A DNA stretch of 64,000 nucleotides from Zerene cesonia (lineage: Eukaryota; Arthropoda; Insecta; Lepidoptera; Pieridae). The position numbers and the translations under genes are program-made. Positions 46,089-58,192 of this stretch are shown piece by piece (the first letter of the stretch is position 1; each line of letters starts with the position of its first letter). The notes under the pieces were generated by a model. That model ran no database searches, was not told the DNA's origin, and saw only the letters and a list, made by a program, of their open reading frames with translations. The stretch covers positions 9,341,475-9,405,474 of the forward strand of contig NC_052121.1 in NCBI RefSeq assembly GCF_012273895.1. The letters run 5' to 3'.

Positions 46089-48769
46089 AACTCCCAAGAT
46101 TTAGTAAGTATGATTTACCAGTAATTTCAGATTATCTCTGTTTTTCTGTAGTCACTTGGGAACATGGGATTCCATCGAAAGGATTATAGATGCTCCGAAT
46201 TTGATCGGGAGTAGGCTGCTTAGTCTTGAACATAGACATGAAATGGCCTGTAGTATTCTATCGCGTGTACTTTGATGGATATGTGACGGAGTATCCCATA
46301 TTAACCTCCCCATTTAACCACAGATTATTTGGGTTTATTTATTTATTTATTCATTAAATTATTTAATTATTATAAATAAAAAAAAATGTCTAAAGACCTA
46401 CTTTATCATATACTAAAACATCAAGAAGACAAGACAAGACACCCAAAAAAGGAAAAAGAAAACACTTTTTTCATCGGCGTATATACGCATATTTTCCTAA
46501 ATTGTAATTAAAAAAAAACAGTATAAGGGCTTCTACATACAGCTAATATCTATATATGTATATATTGGATTTATTGATCAACAAACAAAAACACAACACG
46601 CTTGCACAATAAAGCGCAATATCCGATGTTATCTAAATTTGCAGTTAATCCAATAAATCCAACGATATGACTTTAAAAACCTTTTCAAACTAAATTCTAT
46701 GTAAACTTTTCTGCTATATGTATTTTCTATTGTTAGCTTCGGTAATAGCTTATAAAAAATCACATTTATTATTTTGGGAATAAAATATGCATAACTATAT
46801 TTATACAATGTATTTTAACCAACTAATTACCTAGATATAATTCATAGGTACCTAGGTATTATCATAGTATTATCGCTGAATATAATGATGGATAATAAAT
46901 TAATTGTAAATAATTGTATTATGGCGTATTTACTACATAATAAACGCAATCTAAATTGTTTTTAACTACATCCTATGAGTAAGACCTATGTCGAGAACCT
47001 ATCGAAATAAAACATAACGCACTATTGTTATGTATTGTTGTTCGCATCAATTCGTTGTGTTACTCTTTTTATTAACTTATTTCATAAAAGGGAAGAGGTT
47101 ATCAATTTGATTGTTTTTTTTTTTGTTTGTTACCAGATAACTTTTTACTGGGCGAACTATAACTAATTTACATTCCCACGTGTAGTTTTTGTCATAGGTC
47201 AAGCACCAAGATGGAGTTGATGCACCAAATATTCCTTATTCAGGTTTTATTCATGTCAATTGATTATGATCTATGATCCAGAGTTTTTATTATCTCCATT
47301 TCAATAACAAAAATATAACGAATATTCTTAACTTGAATAAATATCTAAGAATATATTGCCCTGGAGATACGCGCCTATTACATTTCTTTCTACATTCTTT
47401 CTTAGTTAACGGTCTTTAACATTGTTAATTAAAACTCTCCCTGGTCTACGAGAATGCGTCCAATACCATTTTATTACTGATAATACCCAAGCTGCACAAA
47501 ATGCCCAAATTTCTTACTATACGCGGTGTGTCAAATGCCCGAACTAAATACCCAATGACCCTTGTAAATTCAGTGCTTCTTATAGGTACACTAGCTGTCG
47601 CCCGAAGCTTCGCTCGCGCGGTCTTAACAAATTTTAATTGTACAAACTTTCATCCCCTATTTATTCCCTTGGGGGTAGAATTTATTAAAACATCTATCTG
47701 CATGCCAAATTATAGCCCGATCCGTCCAGCGGTTTGGTCTGTGCGTTAATAGATCGCTATGTCAGTCAGTCACCTTTGTGTTGTATATATTTAGATTTCG
47801 AAGAATCTTTAAAAATAGACCTGGGTTAATTGTAACCCACCTCAATAGCATTATGCTATTTACAAAACATAAAATGCATAACGACACCTAATTCCAGTTA
47901 AAGATTATGGAACTGATACGCCTAAACATAATTTTCCACGCTTGCGTCCAGTTTATCGCATTATCTCATCGGCTTAAAGAGGTCAAGTGATTGCAAACTT
48001 ACACCTTCGACAATTTTAACCTAAATATGTATCTGAGTGTTATAGCACCTACTAACTTGTGTATATTCAGAATTTACGGTTTATTTTAGAATTTTCGAAC
48101 ATTGTTAAGTTACATATAATATGTAATTTAAGAATGTTCGAATTTTTTTTTATTTTTTTATTTTTTTTTGAATATATTTAATTGAATTGCTTTACTTTAT
48201 ATTTTCGATTTGTATTTTAAATATAAATCAATGTCTTACATGAGTTAGTATTACAGCAAGATTTAAAGTAGTCCTATCGATAAAAAATACCTATTACCTA
48301 CTAAATGTTAAAAGTCATTCATATTTTTTAATTTATAAAAGTCAGTCATATTTTTTATTTATAAAATAAGGAATAAATGTTATGAGATAGATGAAAAAAG
48401 TTTTACAGAATAACTTAACATTGAAATTGTGGGTATTGACGACATATCTATACTATGTAATTATATGAAGCTGAAGACTTTGTTTGAACACGTCTCAAAA
48501 ACTACTGATTCGAATGGTAAAATTGTTTTTGTGTTGAATAGCCTATTATTGAAGAGATCAGGAATATCATGTAGGTACGAGGTGGATGAAAACACGGAGC
48601 ACAGGTAGTTAAGTAAAACTTCGCATCAGTGACCGTCTTAAAGCAGTATTAATTCCACTAAAAGTGATGATAGACAATCAATATAGTTCGGCCTTTTTCC
48701 ATACTGTAATAAGTACTGGTTTAAGACGTTACTGCATCCAGGTCTATTCCATATTGCTATTAGATATCG
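46089..48769. other. Intergenic DNA without a supported gene
   Basis: AT-rich sequence between ACBP copy 2 and BBS1. One diverged element lies at 47589-47790 (CTAGCTGTCGCCCGAAGCTT, then CCTTGGGGGTAG, then GATCCGTCCAGCGGTTTGG), possibly a LINE 3' end. A frame of 82 codons across it is spurious. An imperfect inverted repeat lies at 48095-48150. Confidence 0.4.
48095..48150. repeat. Imperfect inverted repeat, about 24-bp arms
   Basis: TTCGAACATTGTTAAGTTAC and CATAT on the left pair with ATATGTAATTTAAGAATGTT and CGAA on the right, with two mismatches and a 1-nt centre. Confidence 0.7.
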
Positions 48770-48964
48770 AGGGATTTCCTTCTCCTCGCCCTTCCCAGTC
48801 CATTCCTTATTTCCAGTCATCAATCCTTTCCTTCTCCCTTATCCCTTAAAAGCGGGCAGCGCATTCTTAGAGGTCTGAGCCTCTGCGAATGTTCATGGCC
48901 GGTGGTGATCGTTTTCCATCAGGCGAACCACCAGCTCAGTTGCCCGCTATGACATAAAAAAAAA
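48770..48964 (+). mobile_element. SINE-like element, family A, 3' part
   Basis: CCTTCCCAGTCCATTCCTTA through CATCAGGCGAACCACCAGCT and CCGCTATGACATAAAAAAAA; the head is absent. Confidence 0.8.
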
Positions 48965-49564
48965 TCATAAAAACACTCATTACACAAACACGTGTCACAT
49001 GAGTCATGATTTCAATTCAAAATATAAAACGTAAATTATTTAGAGACATGTCTCAAAAAACATACGCATTTGAAATTTGTATCAAAACATTAAAGTGCGG
49101 CAAAGTGCCGGTCACTAACATTATAATCTGCGTCCAAACTTTACTATCATACGCGTTAAAATAAAGGTCGTTCCAATGACGCACTTATCGAAATTACTTT
49201 AACATTATCAATTTTAATTCCATCAATGATTTATTGCGAGAGATTGTAGTATGATAAATAAAATTGCTAATCGTTGATAAGGGGCGACCCCCTTAGATTT
49301 GTGGGTAGTAACTGTAATGATAGGGCCGCACGCGCATACACTATCGCAGTGCTTTAGCTAATCTGGAATTCTTGCTTTTCTTTCAAATTGAGACAAAAAA
49401 TACCAATCTTTCAATTAGCTTCGTTTACATACTTTAAACAAAAAATAACGTCCAAATACCTTTTTATAAATCGTACCTCCACTTCAAAACATCTATTATT
49501 TTTACTTAATTAAACAATTATATTTACATATAAATAAAAAACAATTGTATATGTTTAATATGCA

Positions 49565-49570
49565 TTTATT
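49565..49570 (-). terminator. Poly(A) signal of BBS1
   Basis: AATAAA on the minus strand about 118 nt past the BBS1 stop codon. Confidence 0.5.
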
Positions 49571-49687
49571 TCTTAAGACAACAGCTATGACGTATAAGTC
49601 CATACAATTTTTCACGAATTCATCACACAAAATTGCATACTATGAAAAAAAAAAACTTAATTTCTCAATAACCACCAAAGCCCCACG

Positions 49688-52600
49688 TCAATCTGCAATA
49701 TCATTAAAATCTGATGTAGCTTGTATTTTCTCAAAAGGCACCATCATCGGATCAGTGGGAGGCATTTGCACCGTCGCCGCCAGTATCGGGTTCGATTTCC
49801 CCTCTTTCAGAAGGAGTATTTTCACCAAGGACCCCTCGGCTTGACCCGTTACTGTTCGGAAGAACACATCTGGATTTATATTCTCACTGAATATTTCTTC
49901 CACTCTAGTTGGGAATTTTAGTCGACTCCCCGGCGTCAGAAGTGGGATCTGGCAAACAAAAACCAATTTCTCACTCCTTATGTTATATATTTCCTTATGT
50001 TAAATACCTGGAGTTAGACTCGGGTAGTACCTGAGTACATGTTGTCCATGTGCGAAATCAAAACTATAATCTTATATATAAAATTTCCGTATCACAATTT
50101 TAGTTATCGAACTCCTCCGAAACGGCTGGGCTGATTCTTATGAAATTTTGTGTGCATATTGGGTATGTCTGAGAATCGGTCAACATCGCATACATAAACC
50201 ACAATAAGACATGCATCACCATTACCTATATTAAAAACTTTGTAGGATACCGTTTGCAAATTCATCCGAAAAACGTTCTAAAAATGCAAGCAAACAGACA
50301 AGGAAAAACCAAAACGTGATTTTTGGTTAATCATTTAATATTATTATTACTTACTTAGTTCAATTACCAAAGAAACATAAATAAAAAATTTTCCAGTCGA
50401 ATGAAAAAAATATATACATCTTATCTTATCAATTATGATAAGAGAGCAATATCTGATTATCTAATAATAGATTTTGAGCGCCACAGGAAAGCATTATTAT
50501 AAAATACATCACGCCGGTAAATACGTAATAATCTGACATTAAACAAATTATAATCAAATTGATTTATTCCCTTTTTATCAAAAAGGAACCTTTTCGATAC
50601 GACTAAAACGATGGTAAACTTATGAATTAATACGTATATTATTATAAATATTTGCATAATCGATATTCAATAATTCAACTTCTTGTACGAGTTCATTTGA
50701 ACTGTCTGTTTTAATCCTTTAAATCCATAGATGATATAGTCTGTTACTGAAAGCTGACACTTTCAACACATTTACACGTTGCACTTGCGCAGTGCAAGTG
50801 AATGATATCACGGAAATCTATCCGTCTCGCTCGCGCGTACACAAGCTCATTAGTGTGAAGGAGACAGTTATTGTTCGATATTTCAATCAATAACGTAATT
50901 TATAATTCGTATAACTATTGCAATGGACGTTTAAGTGGTTCTTATTTATTTATAAACCAGTAGACTAGAGATATATATACTTTCAACAAAACGTTTTTTT
51001 TTTATAATATTTTAAACATTTCGTATGTTCGGAAACGTTTCCACCTTTAAATCACTCAAACATATTCTATTAAGCAATAAATAATAGTAATATATTTATA
51101 TACTGCATTTGTACCGAAAATAGTTCTTATTACCTTTATATAAGGGTTATTGACTTTATAGCTTGTTCCTTGTGTGTGAAAGAGCACAGACAGACCGACG
51201 ACCGCCTTATCCTTGGATGTGTTCTCTATAATCAGCGTCATACGAAACACTGGGCCGAGTCCTTGTACCTGACAAAAAAATAATAAAACAACATTTTTAG
51301 TTATAATTCATCTATACTAAGATATAATTATACTTCTTAAAAAAAACTCGATAAGAATTTCTAAGAAAAAATTCCACGATACATTTACGTTCTATAAATT
51401 CGAAATTATTTCATCAATATCATTACAAACCACGAAAAGGCGGTAAATTTAAAATATTTTGATGTTGGGGACATATTTTTAGAAGCAGAATGAAGTCAAA
51501 ATTGTGTAGGTAAAATAGAATTTATTGCAAGAAAAGACTAAGACACAAACTTGGAAGACCTAAATCCTACCTCAGCAGATAACCTCACAGGCTCCAAAGC
51601 GCCAATTCCCATCGCGTTATCGCTTTTGGCGTACACTTCTAGAAGCGTCTTAGCAGCTGTCAGTCTCAGACTGTCTAACTCATGTTGGAATGTTTGATGC
51701 ATCGCTGAAATCATATAAAAATTTTCTATAATAATATTATCAAATATAGATCGTGTTTTAATAAGCTGTTGCACGAATAATTGCCAGTTAAGATACAGAA
51801 GTCGCTTTTCATAACTTGTCAAAACTCGTTTAGCTATCGAATCTTATTTAAAATGTCGAAACAGTTAGAAACGTCGCGCGTTAATACGAATTGTGTCTTG
51901 GTGTTCAGTTCGGCCCAACTACCCTCACTTTTTTAATAGTCTTTGTGCAGTCACACTGCGATTTGTTATCAACTTAACAACTGACATCAATTAGGCAGTT
52001 ATGCAGAATTGCAGTATATTGTTATTATGATGAAACTAAAATTCAATACAAACTTTCTTTCGACTTCTAACAATATTAATATAACGCGCCAATCTCAGGT
52101 TCGAATTTTCGGAATTCAAAAAAAAGAGGTCATCAATTCTACTGTACTTATTATGGCTCTTTCTCATTTCTCACTTCAGATATTTAGACTGAGTAAGCCG
52201 ATTTTAGTAATTCATTTCTTTTAGTTGGTGTATCCCCTGTGGCCCCATTTCGTCTGGTTCTGTCGATTTGAAGGTGATTAAATGTTTTGTTAAAAATGAT
52301 TATTAATGATATTCATAATAAGCATCATACCTGCAGCATTTTCCCTCTCTCGCATCGATTGTTCTAGAAACAGTTTCGATTTCTTCGGTATGAGCCAAGG
52401 TTTTTGTCCAACGGTTGCAACGGCCGTCGGTTCGACACCCGCCGCATGCTCATTGAAATCAGCTGTACGTTTTAAAATTTTTAACATAAGATTGCCACCT
52501 GAAAAAAAATTAGGGAAAAAAAAAAGGGATTATATTTTAAACTGGAAAGTTATTGAAGAAGAATTGTTAATCTATCTCCTTACATTTTGTCTTGTTAACA

Positions 52601-55600
52601 AAAATCACGATACAAATTCATTTGTGGGCAGAACTAAAATCAAAGAATACATACATAAATTATGAATTCTACCAGACCTTACTATCGCTACTAATAATTT
52701 AAATGCGAAAGTGTGTTTGTTTATTTATTTGGTCTTTCAAATCCTCTCATTCTAATGAGAATTTCGTTTTACCACTTTCGCGATGTCGTGATGTAACGTA
52801 CATGAGCGTAGCCAGAGGCGTGCTTTTCATTTTCTACTTTCCTATATAGTGTATATAATAATAATAAGCCATTTAATCAAAATATATAGGTATAAAAAAT
52901 ATATAGTATATAATAATCCACTATTCTATAAAAGACTCAAAATCTTCTATCCGTAATGAAATTCCAGTCTAAATGAAAGAAATATTTCTTCTTCTATTAT
53001 TTAATTTGCTATAAAATTTATGCCAATTTTATTCTCCATGATATAAGCCGAAAATCAGCGTCGCAATGACGCATATTACAATTGTTGTGTAACCTTTTTC
53101 AGAGGGCAATGCATTGCACACCACCCATTTAATCTTATCATATGTTCTGTGTTGTGTATTGTGCTGAAATAAATTTTGTCTATGTCCCTGTCTTTTTTTA
53201 TATCATAGTCCGCATTGGGGCTCGTGGGTCGCTTGATGGTAAGAACTACCACCGCCCATGAACATTTGTAGAGGAATAAGGTCGATTGCTCACCTTACGC
53301 CTCTGCAAATGCATTGCCGACTTAAAATTGGGAAGGGCTTTAGAAAGGATTGACGAGAGGATAAAGGAAAGGACTGAAAAGGGTAAGGGAAAGGAGATGG
53401 GTGTTCTGTATTTAATACCTTCAAAACTAAAGGCTGACCAGTCCGTGGTGAGGAAGCTTGTTTATATGATACTTACTAGCAGTGACTATCGTGAAAACGT
53501 GGTCCTCTTGACCCAATTGTCCAAACTTAATTACGGATGCTATATCTGAAATCGATCAAAATTCGATCAGATAGTATCTAAAGAGGAAATCCATCGTTTC
53601 TTATCTATTAACACTGACAAAAGAAACGTATTGTACCATATTGGAATTACAAAATTATCTCGTATAAAAATCTTTTTAATAGCTTGGCGCGATCTATCTA
53701 TGAAATATCGATCTATCTTTACAAAATGCGGAAAATTAATACATTTTACAATAAGATTGATATCGTAAAAGGAAGCGAGATTTAACTTTTTATATACACA
53801 CAAGCTTTTCGCCCGTGGTACATATATAGCCTATCACTCAGTGAAGTTGCACTTTTCTACTGATGAAAGAGTTTTTGAAATCGGTCCAGTGGTTTTCGCG
53901 TGAAAAAATTTAATATACAAACAATACAAATGTTTCCTCTTATAACCTTAGATGAAAACGACACAAAGTCAACTAAAACTAAGTCCATATTCCCGTATGT
54001 AATATGCACCAACACACCTCTAACAAACATGGCGTCCCGTTTCACCCTGCCGTCAAACAGATGCAGGTGGCCAGAAGCCAATGCCACAGCTACCAGCGTG
54101 ACTCCGAGGTGGAGTACCGGCACTTGGCACATTGCCACTGGCCTGTGTTCCAGACTCAACCACCATTGCTTCCTACCCTTGTATTTTGGATTTATTACGT
54201 GAATACTTCGTTAATCCTATGATATAACAGTAGACATACAACACAATACACTTATATACCAAACATATAGTTAATCATTTAATCTAAAGAAAAAAAATAA
54301 ATAAACAATAATTCTATACACGAAACCTCTACGGTATCCGTGAGGAAATTATTTAATCCTGTCCATCCCTATTAGGATAATTAGATAAACTCCTTTTTTA
54401 AGCTTAGAAAGTTTGCATGAAATCTGTCCCTTTAAAGTATGCCTAAATCGAGTCTAAAGGAGTCGGTTCCATAAAACATACAGCTAAAAGGATTTTAAAA
54501 ATGAACTCTCACACAATACCTTCTTACTAAAACAGGCGAGAGTCTTATCACAACATATAACCATAACGCTATGATCAAACGTCATAACTTCAATGGCCAC
54601 AATGTGATCGTCCGTCCTGAACAACTGCCGACCTTCCTCCCAATCTCTCTTTAATAAACATACGGATTTTTCCCTGAAATTGTTGAAATGAAAGGTTCGC
54701 TTTAAATAATACTAGCTGACCAGACAAAAGCTGTTCTGCCTTACTCTTATCATTGAAAAAAAAGATGTTGGCCGATTCTCAGATCTATCCGATATGCACA
54801 CAAAATATCATGAGAATCGGTCCAACTTATTCGGAAGGATATGGTAACTGATATGAGACATATAGAGATTGCTTAATACAGAAGTTAAATCCCGTGTCCC
54901 GTAGTGGGGTATTATATACTTCTGTTCACTGATCGATTTTCTTTATGGACAAGTAGGTGATCAGCCTTCATTGCTTAAGACAGGACTGTAACGTATAACC
55001 TTGGATAATTTTATGCCGGCTTCGCCCGGCTTCGTTCGGCACTATACACACACAATACAAATAGCCTATGTCACTCATTGAAGATGCAGCTTTATAGTGG
55101 CGAAACAATGTTTGAAACTGCTCCAGTAGTTTTGTGTGAAAACATTTAGACTTTGGTAAACGATTGAGCACAATCTATCAAATTGTAAATATTAATGAGA
55201 AATATTGAAAGATTAGAAAAAATTTGATCACGAGGCGGGAAAAAAGAAATTCTATTCTTTCAAAATTTCTAATTTATAAAGCATTTCAATGCTATACAAC
55301 TGAAAATTAAAATGTAAATATTCAAATAAATTTTTCACTACAGTGCATGTGAATGCTATAAAATACATAGATTCGTGCTAGAAATAGTGCTTTCAGTTTT
55401 GATTATACCTCGTAGCTACAGTTATTCTGTAATCGACATTGTATAGTCCAGTTGCAATAATTTGATATGGTACTGCCTTCACTGTGTTTATATTCACCTG
55501 CATATAATATATTCATTGAAATAATACTTTATATCGATTATATTATACTTTGCAGTTATTACCTCATTTATATAAATTTCAATGCACATTCTACAAACAT

Positions 55601-57649
55601 TACTAGATGCATTTGATTGCGCCTTTACAAATATAATAGCAAAATAACACACAACAATTACAATTTTAATATATACATTATTACATGTACTCTAGACGAT
55701 TTAAAATAATAAATATACATATTTTTTCGCAGATTGAGCTTCTTGCATTTTTAATTTGGATTTGCATTATATACAGAAGTAAATTGTTTATTTCTTTTCT
55801 AAAAAAAAAGTTCACTTAGATGCGAGGCACCATTCAAGATTCGAAAATGGGATCAAATGAAAACTATTTCCTACCAAACCCAAAAAAATACGTCAATCGG
55901 TTGTAAACCTTATAAGTGGTCGCAGAATAAAATCAAAAGAAAAATAAAGTTTTATTGAGGCAAATGCAAAAATTTTGTCTTCGATAATAATGGGTTAATT
56001 GAAATCCTAATCACCTCATCTGCTTATAGTCTTGCGACTGATTGCAGGTCTTGAAAAAAAAAAAGATAATAATGGAACCCAATTATCATTAAAAGTTATT
56101 GCCATAACCATAGATACTAAAGAACGTAATTTACAAACCTTCATTAATTGTGTAAATGTATGGGGATCCAATATAACTACATCTCCTTCTTCAGTCCCAA
56201 TCACAAGACAACTCACGGAATACTTGTCCATGGAATTCATCTTCAAAGTTGTGATACAAGATATATGTATTAATATTTTCTTTGGTGGATCTGCTGTTTC
56301 TACAAACTCTAGTTTTTCATCTATGGTCATTTGCAAGAAGTTCTTAGATTGACTGCACAAATTATGTGATAAAGAGTAGAGGCTTTTTGAAAGACCCAAT
56401 AAAGATGTTTCATTGTGATTTACAGGATCCTTGAGCTGAAAAAAATTGTTTTAATGATATTTGATTGTGTGTTAAATTTGTGCTAGCGAAACACAGAGTA
56501 TTGCCGTGAAAGAACTCTTAAAATCAATTCAATCAACCTAATACATAAAAGGCAAAGTTGACAGACAGACTGTTGGTTGTTGGTCTATGGCATAGCCAAA
56601 ATTACTGGACCTAACTGGCTGAAATTTGGCATGTGGAGAGCTATGATGTAGGCATCCACTAAAAAAGTATTTTCATAAATTATACCCCCAAGAGGGTAAT
56701 GGATGAAAATTTTTACCAATTAAAATTTATATTGACCACATAGTTAGCTGCAGGTAACAGGTAGTTTTAGATATAGACGAAAATCAAATAATAAAAAAGT
56801 GTGAAATAGTTCAATTTTATTTATTTGTTAATAAATATACAATTCAATTACCTGTTTCCAAATTTCCATCTCATTTTCATTGATATCAACAGTTGGTAAT
56901 TGGTACTTGTAGAAAAACTTCAAATGCCTATAGATATGGATGCAAGAGTCAAACGCAATTGCTATTAAAGGTGGTGCCTTGGGCATGGTTTCACTTGCAT
57001 AGAAGCTGACTACTCCTAGAGGCAAGTCGGGTAGAACAAAGTCTGATATCTGCATTGCACCTTTGAATATCTGTACACATAACAAAGATATTGAATTAAA
57101 TAAGGTTGATAACATTACATTTTAATTTCAAAAACTCACTGCCAGTATTGTGTTGTCAATCATATTGAATACGAAATTTGTATATACATGGTTAATACTA
57201 TTAATTTAAATTTCATATTCATGATATATATGGATATATTTTTTAATCTATTAATAGTCAAGACTCATTTTATACACATATTGAAAAAGTAATGAAAGAA
57301 TATTTAATCTGTAAAGAGTTGAAATTAAGTCTTATTGATGTTATAAAACATGTGAAAGTACGTTAGCTTGTTTTTGTCTGGAATGTGTTCCCAAGTGCTA
57401 CGAGCTATATTTGTACCACGGGGTTCCGATCGCTGGTTTATTAAAATTAATTTATAATTTTTTCGGCTTAAAGTAATTAAACAAACATACCCTTAATTGA
57501 GGGCCTTGTTCTTTCCCCATGTCGCCAACAACAAGTTTAACTTCATTATCGTTATTAAGGTCCACCAAGGCTATATTTGATGGCAATGTGTTGATATTTA
57601 TATCTGCTGTTCCAACTTCTACATCTAACCAGCGGCTTATTGCACCCAT
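49688..57649 (-). CDS. BBS1: BBS1, BBSome subunit, 11 exons, complete (614 aa)
   Basis: BBS1 is a core subunit of the BBSome, the membrane-protein coat of primary cilia; its beta-propeller binds the GTPase ARL6/BBS3. Exons are complement(57491-57649, 56852-57070, 56139-56435, 55409-55497, 54520-54673, 54018-54177, 53477-53545, 52331-52498, 51571-51704, 51134-51268, 49688-49948). All splice sites are GT/AG and every phase matches. Recognisable stretches in order include ALVDLNNDNEVKLVVGDMG, QLRIFKGAMQISDFVLPDLP, SVSCLVIGTEEGDVVILDP, FGQLGQED, LKILKRTADF, MRERENAAAMHQTFQHELDS (across an exon join), VQGLGPVFRMTLIIENTS and VKILLLKEGKSNPILAATV. Together these cover the whole BBS1 family: N-terminal beta-propeller, helical linker and C-terminal gamma-adaptin-ear-like domain. 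Human BBS1 is 593 aa. An X-box at 57786 suggests RFX control. In insects cilia occur on sensory neurons and sperm. Confidence 0.97.
53194..53402 (-). mobile_element. SINE-like element, family A, in a BBS1 intron
   Basis: From a T-run and ATATCATAGTCCGCATTGGG through CTACCACCGCCCATGAACAT to GAAAGGATTGACGAGAGGAT. It lies about 75 bp from BBS1 exon 7 (53477-53545). An ORF spanning SINE and exon is spurious. Confidence 0.75.
53803..53952 (-). mobile_element. Helitron-like fragment in a BBS1 intron
   Basis: GCTTTTCGCCCGTGGTACAT, TTTTGAAATCGGTCCAGTGG and a TTTCCTCTTATAACCTTAGA end; same family as 10864-11028. Confidence 0.6.
54890..54990 (-). mobile_element. tRNA-derived SINE (family B), 3' fragment
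   Basis: Reverse copy of the tail: GTGTCCCGTAGTGGGGTAT, CACTGATCGATTTTCTTTAT, GGACAAGTAGGTGATCAGCC. It lies in a BBS1 intron. Confidence 0.7.
55013..55150 (-). mobile_element. Helitron-like fragment in a BBS1 intron
   Basis: TGCCGGCTTCGCCCGGCTTC, then GTCACTCATTGAAGATGCAG and GCTCCAGTAGTTTTGTGTGA; same family as 10864-11028 and 53803-53952. Confidence 0.55.
55215..55315 (+). repeat. Short dispersed repeat (GCATTTCAATGCT family)
   Basis: AAAATTTGATCACGAGGCGG, TTCAAAATTTCT and TAAAGCATTTCAATGCT match 11938-12090. Confidence 0.5.
56553..56770 (+). repeat. Diverged transposable-element fragment in BBS1 intron 2
   Basis: CTAACTGGCTGAAATTTGGC and ATACCCCCAAGAGGGTAATG resemble the 3' parts of small insect elements of the type also seen at 47589-47790. 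Ends are not defined. Confidence 0.4.
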
Positions 57650-57785
57650 GGTTTAACTTAATAATATTAAATATATACCGTTACCACAGAATTATTGTCT
57701 TTGCAATTAGGTATTTATCTTTAACAGAAATTTTATTTTACTGAACTCGAACATTTTCTTCCACAGCTTGTTTTGATAGCGTTGC

Positions 57786-57799
57786 GTTGTCATAGCAAC
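57786..57799. promoter_or_regulatory. X-box (RFX transcription factor site) of BBS1
   Basis: GTTGTCATAGCAAC is an inverted-repeat X-box fitting the RFX consensus RYYNYY-N(1-3)-RRNRAC, 137 bp upstream of the BBS1 start codon. RFX sites directly control ciliary genes, including BBS genes, in nematodes, flies and vertebrates. It lies in the short interval between BBS1 and the possible divergent exon at 58170. Confidence 0.8.
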
Positions 57800-58169
57800 A
57801 ACAACAAAGAGCTGTCAATTGGATAATTTTTTTACCACGTTCCGTTCAGAAATCGTTCAAATATATCGTAAATCTGAATATATATTTTAGCCATTTAAAA
57901 AATAAAAATGATCTAAACAGCAATTACAATATACAAACTTTTTTATTTTTATTGTAAGTAGATACGGTGTACTTTTCAGTGTCAAATATCAATTAGAAAT
58001 GACAACAAGGTTGCGCTAAGTCGTTGACATTTTAAATTGGAGTTCTTTGTTTTTGTTTACTAACTAAAAGTGTGATAAAAGTTTTGAAAGTTATAAGTTA
58101 TCAATTAAATACTATTACATTGTGTTTTTTCTAATTACTTATCATTTATACCTGCAACTCTGCAAGGAA

Positions 58170-58192
58170 ATGGTGTATTTTCATCCGAGATG
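58170..58192 (+). CDS. Possible first coding exon of a divergent gene (7 codons plus 2 nt)
   Basis: GGAAATGG is a good start context, followed by the codons for MVYFHPR and then TG|GTAAGT, a consensus donor (phase 2, next residue probably Trp). It faces away from BBS1, 520 bp from its start, as expected for a gene sharing a bidirectional promoter. No continuation exon could be identified in the 5 kb to the right, so the gene would need a long intron or an exon beyond the terminal gap. I do not recognise the protein from seven residues. Confidence 0.3.

Noticed and set aside
47501..47749. 82-codon plus-strand ORF
   Set aside because: It overlaps a diverged transposable-element end (47589-47790) and has no protein-family resemblance.
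53286..53549. Plus-strand ORF with Lys/Glu-rich stretch
   Set aside because: Half is SINE sequence and half is antisense to BBS1 exon 7.
53857..54018. ORF continuing past the end of BBS1 exon 6
   Set aside because: The extension reads into intron and a Helitron-like fragment. A consensus donor at 54018 and the phase-matched exon at 53477-53545 restore the BBS1 family sequence.
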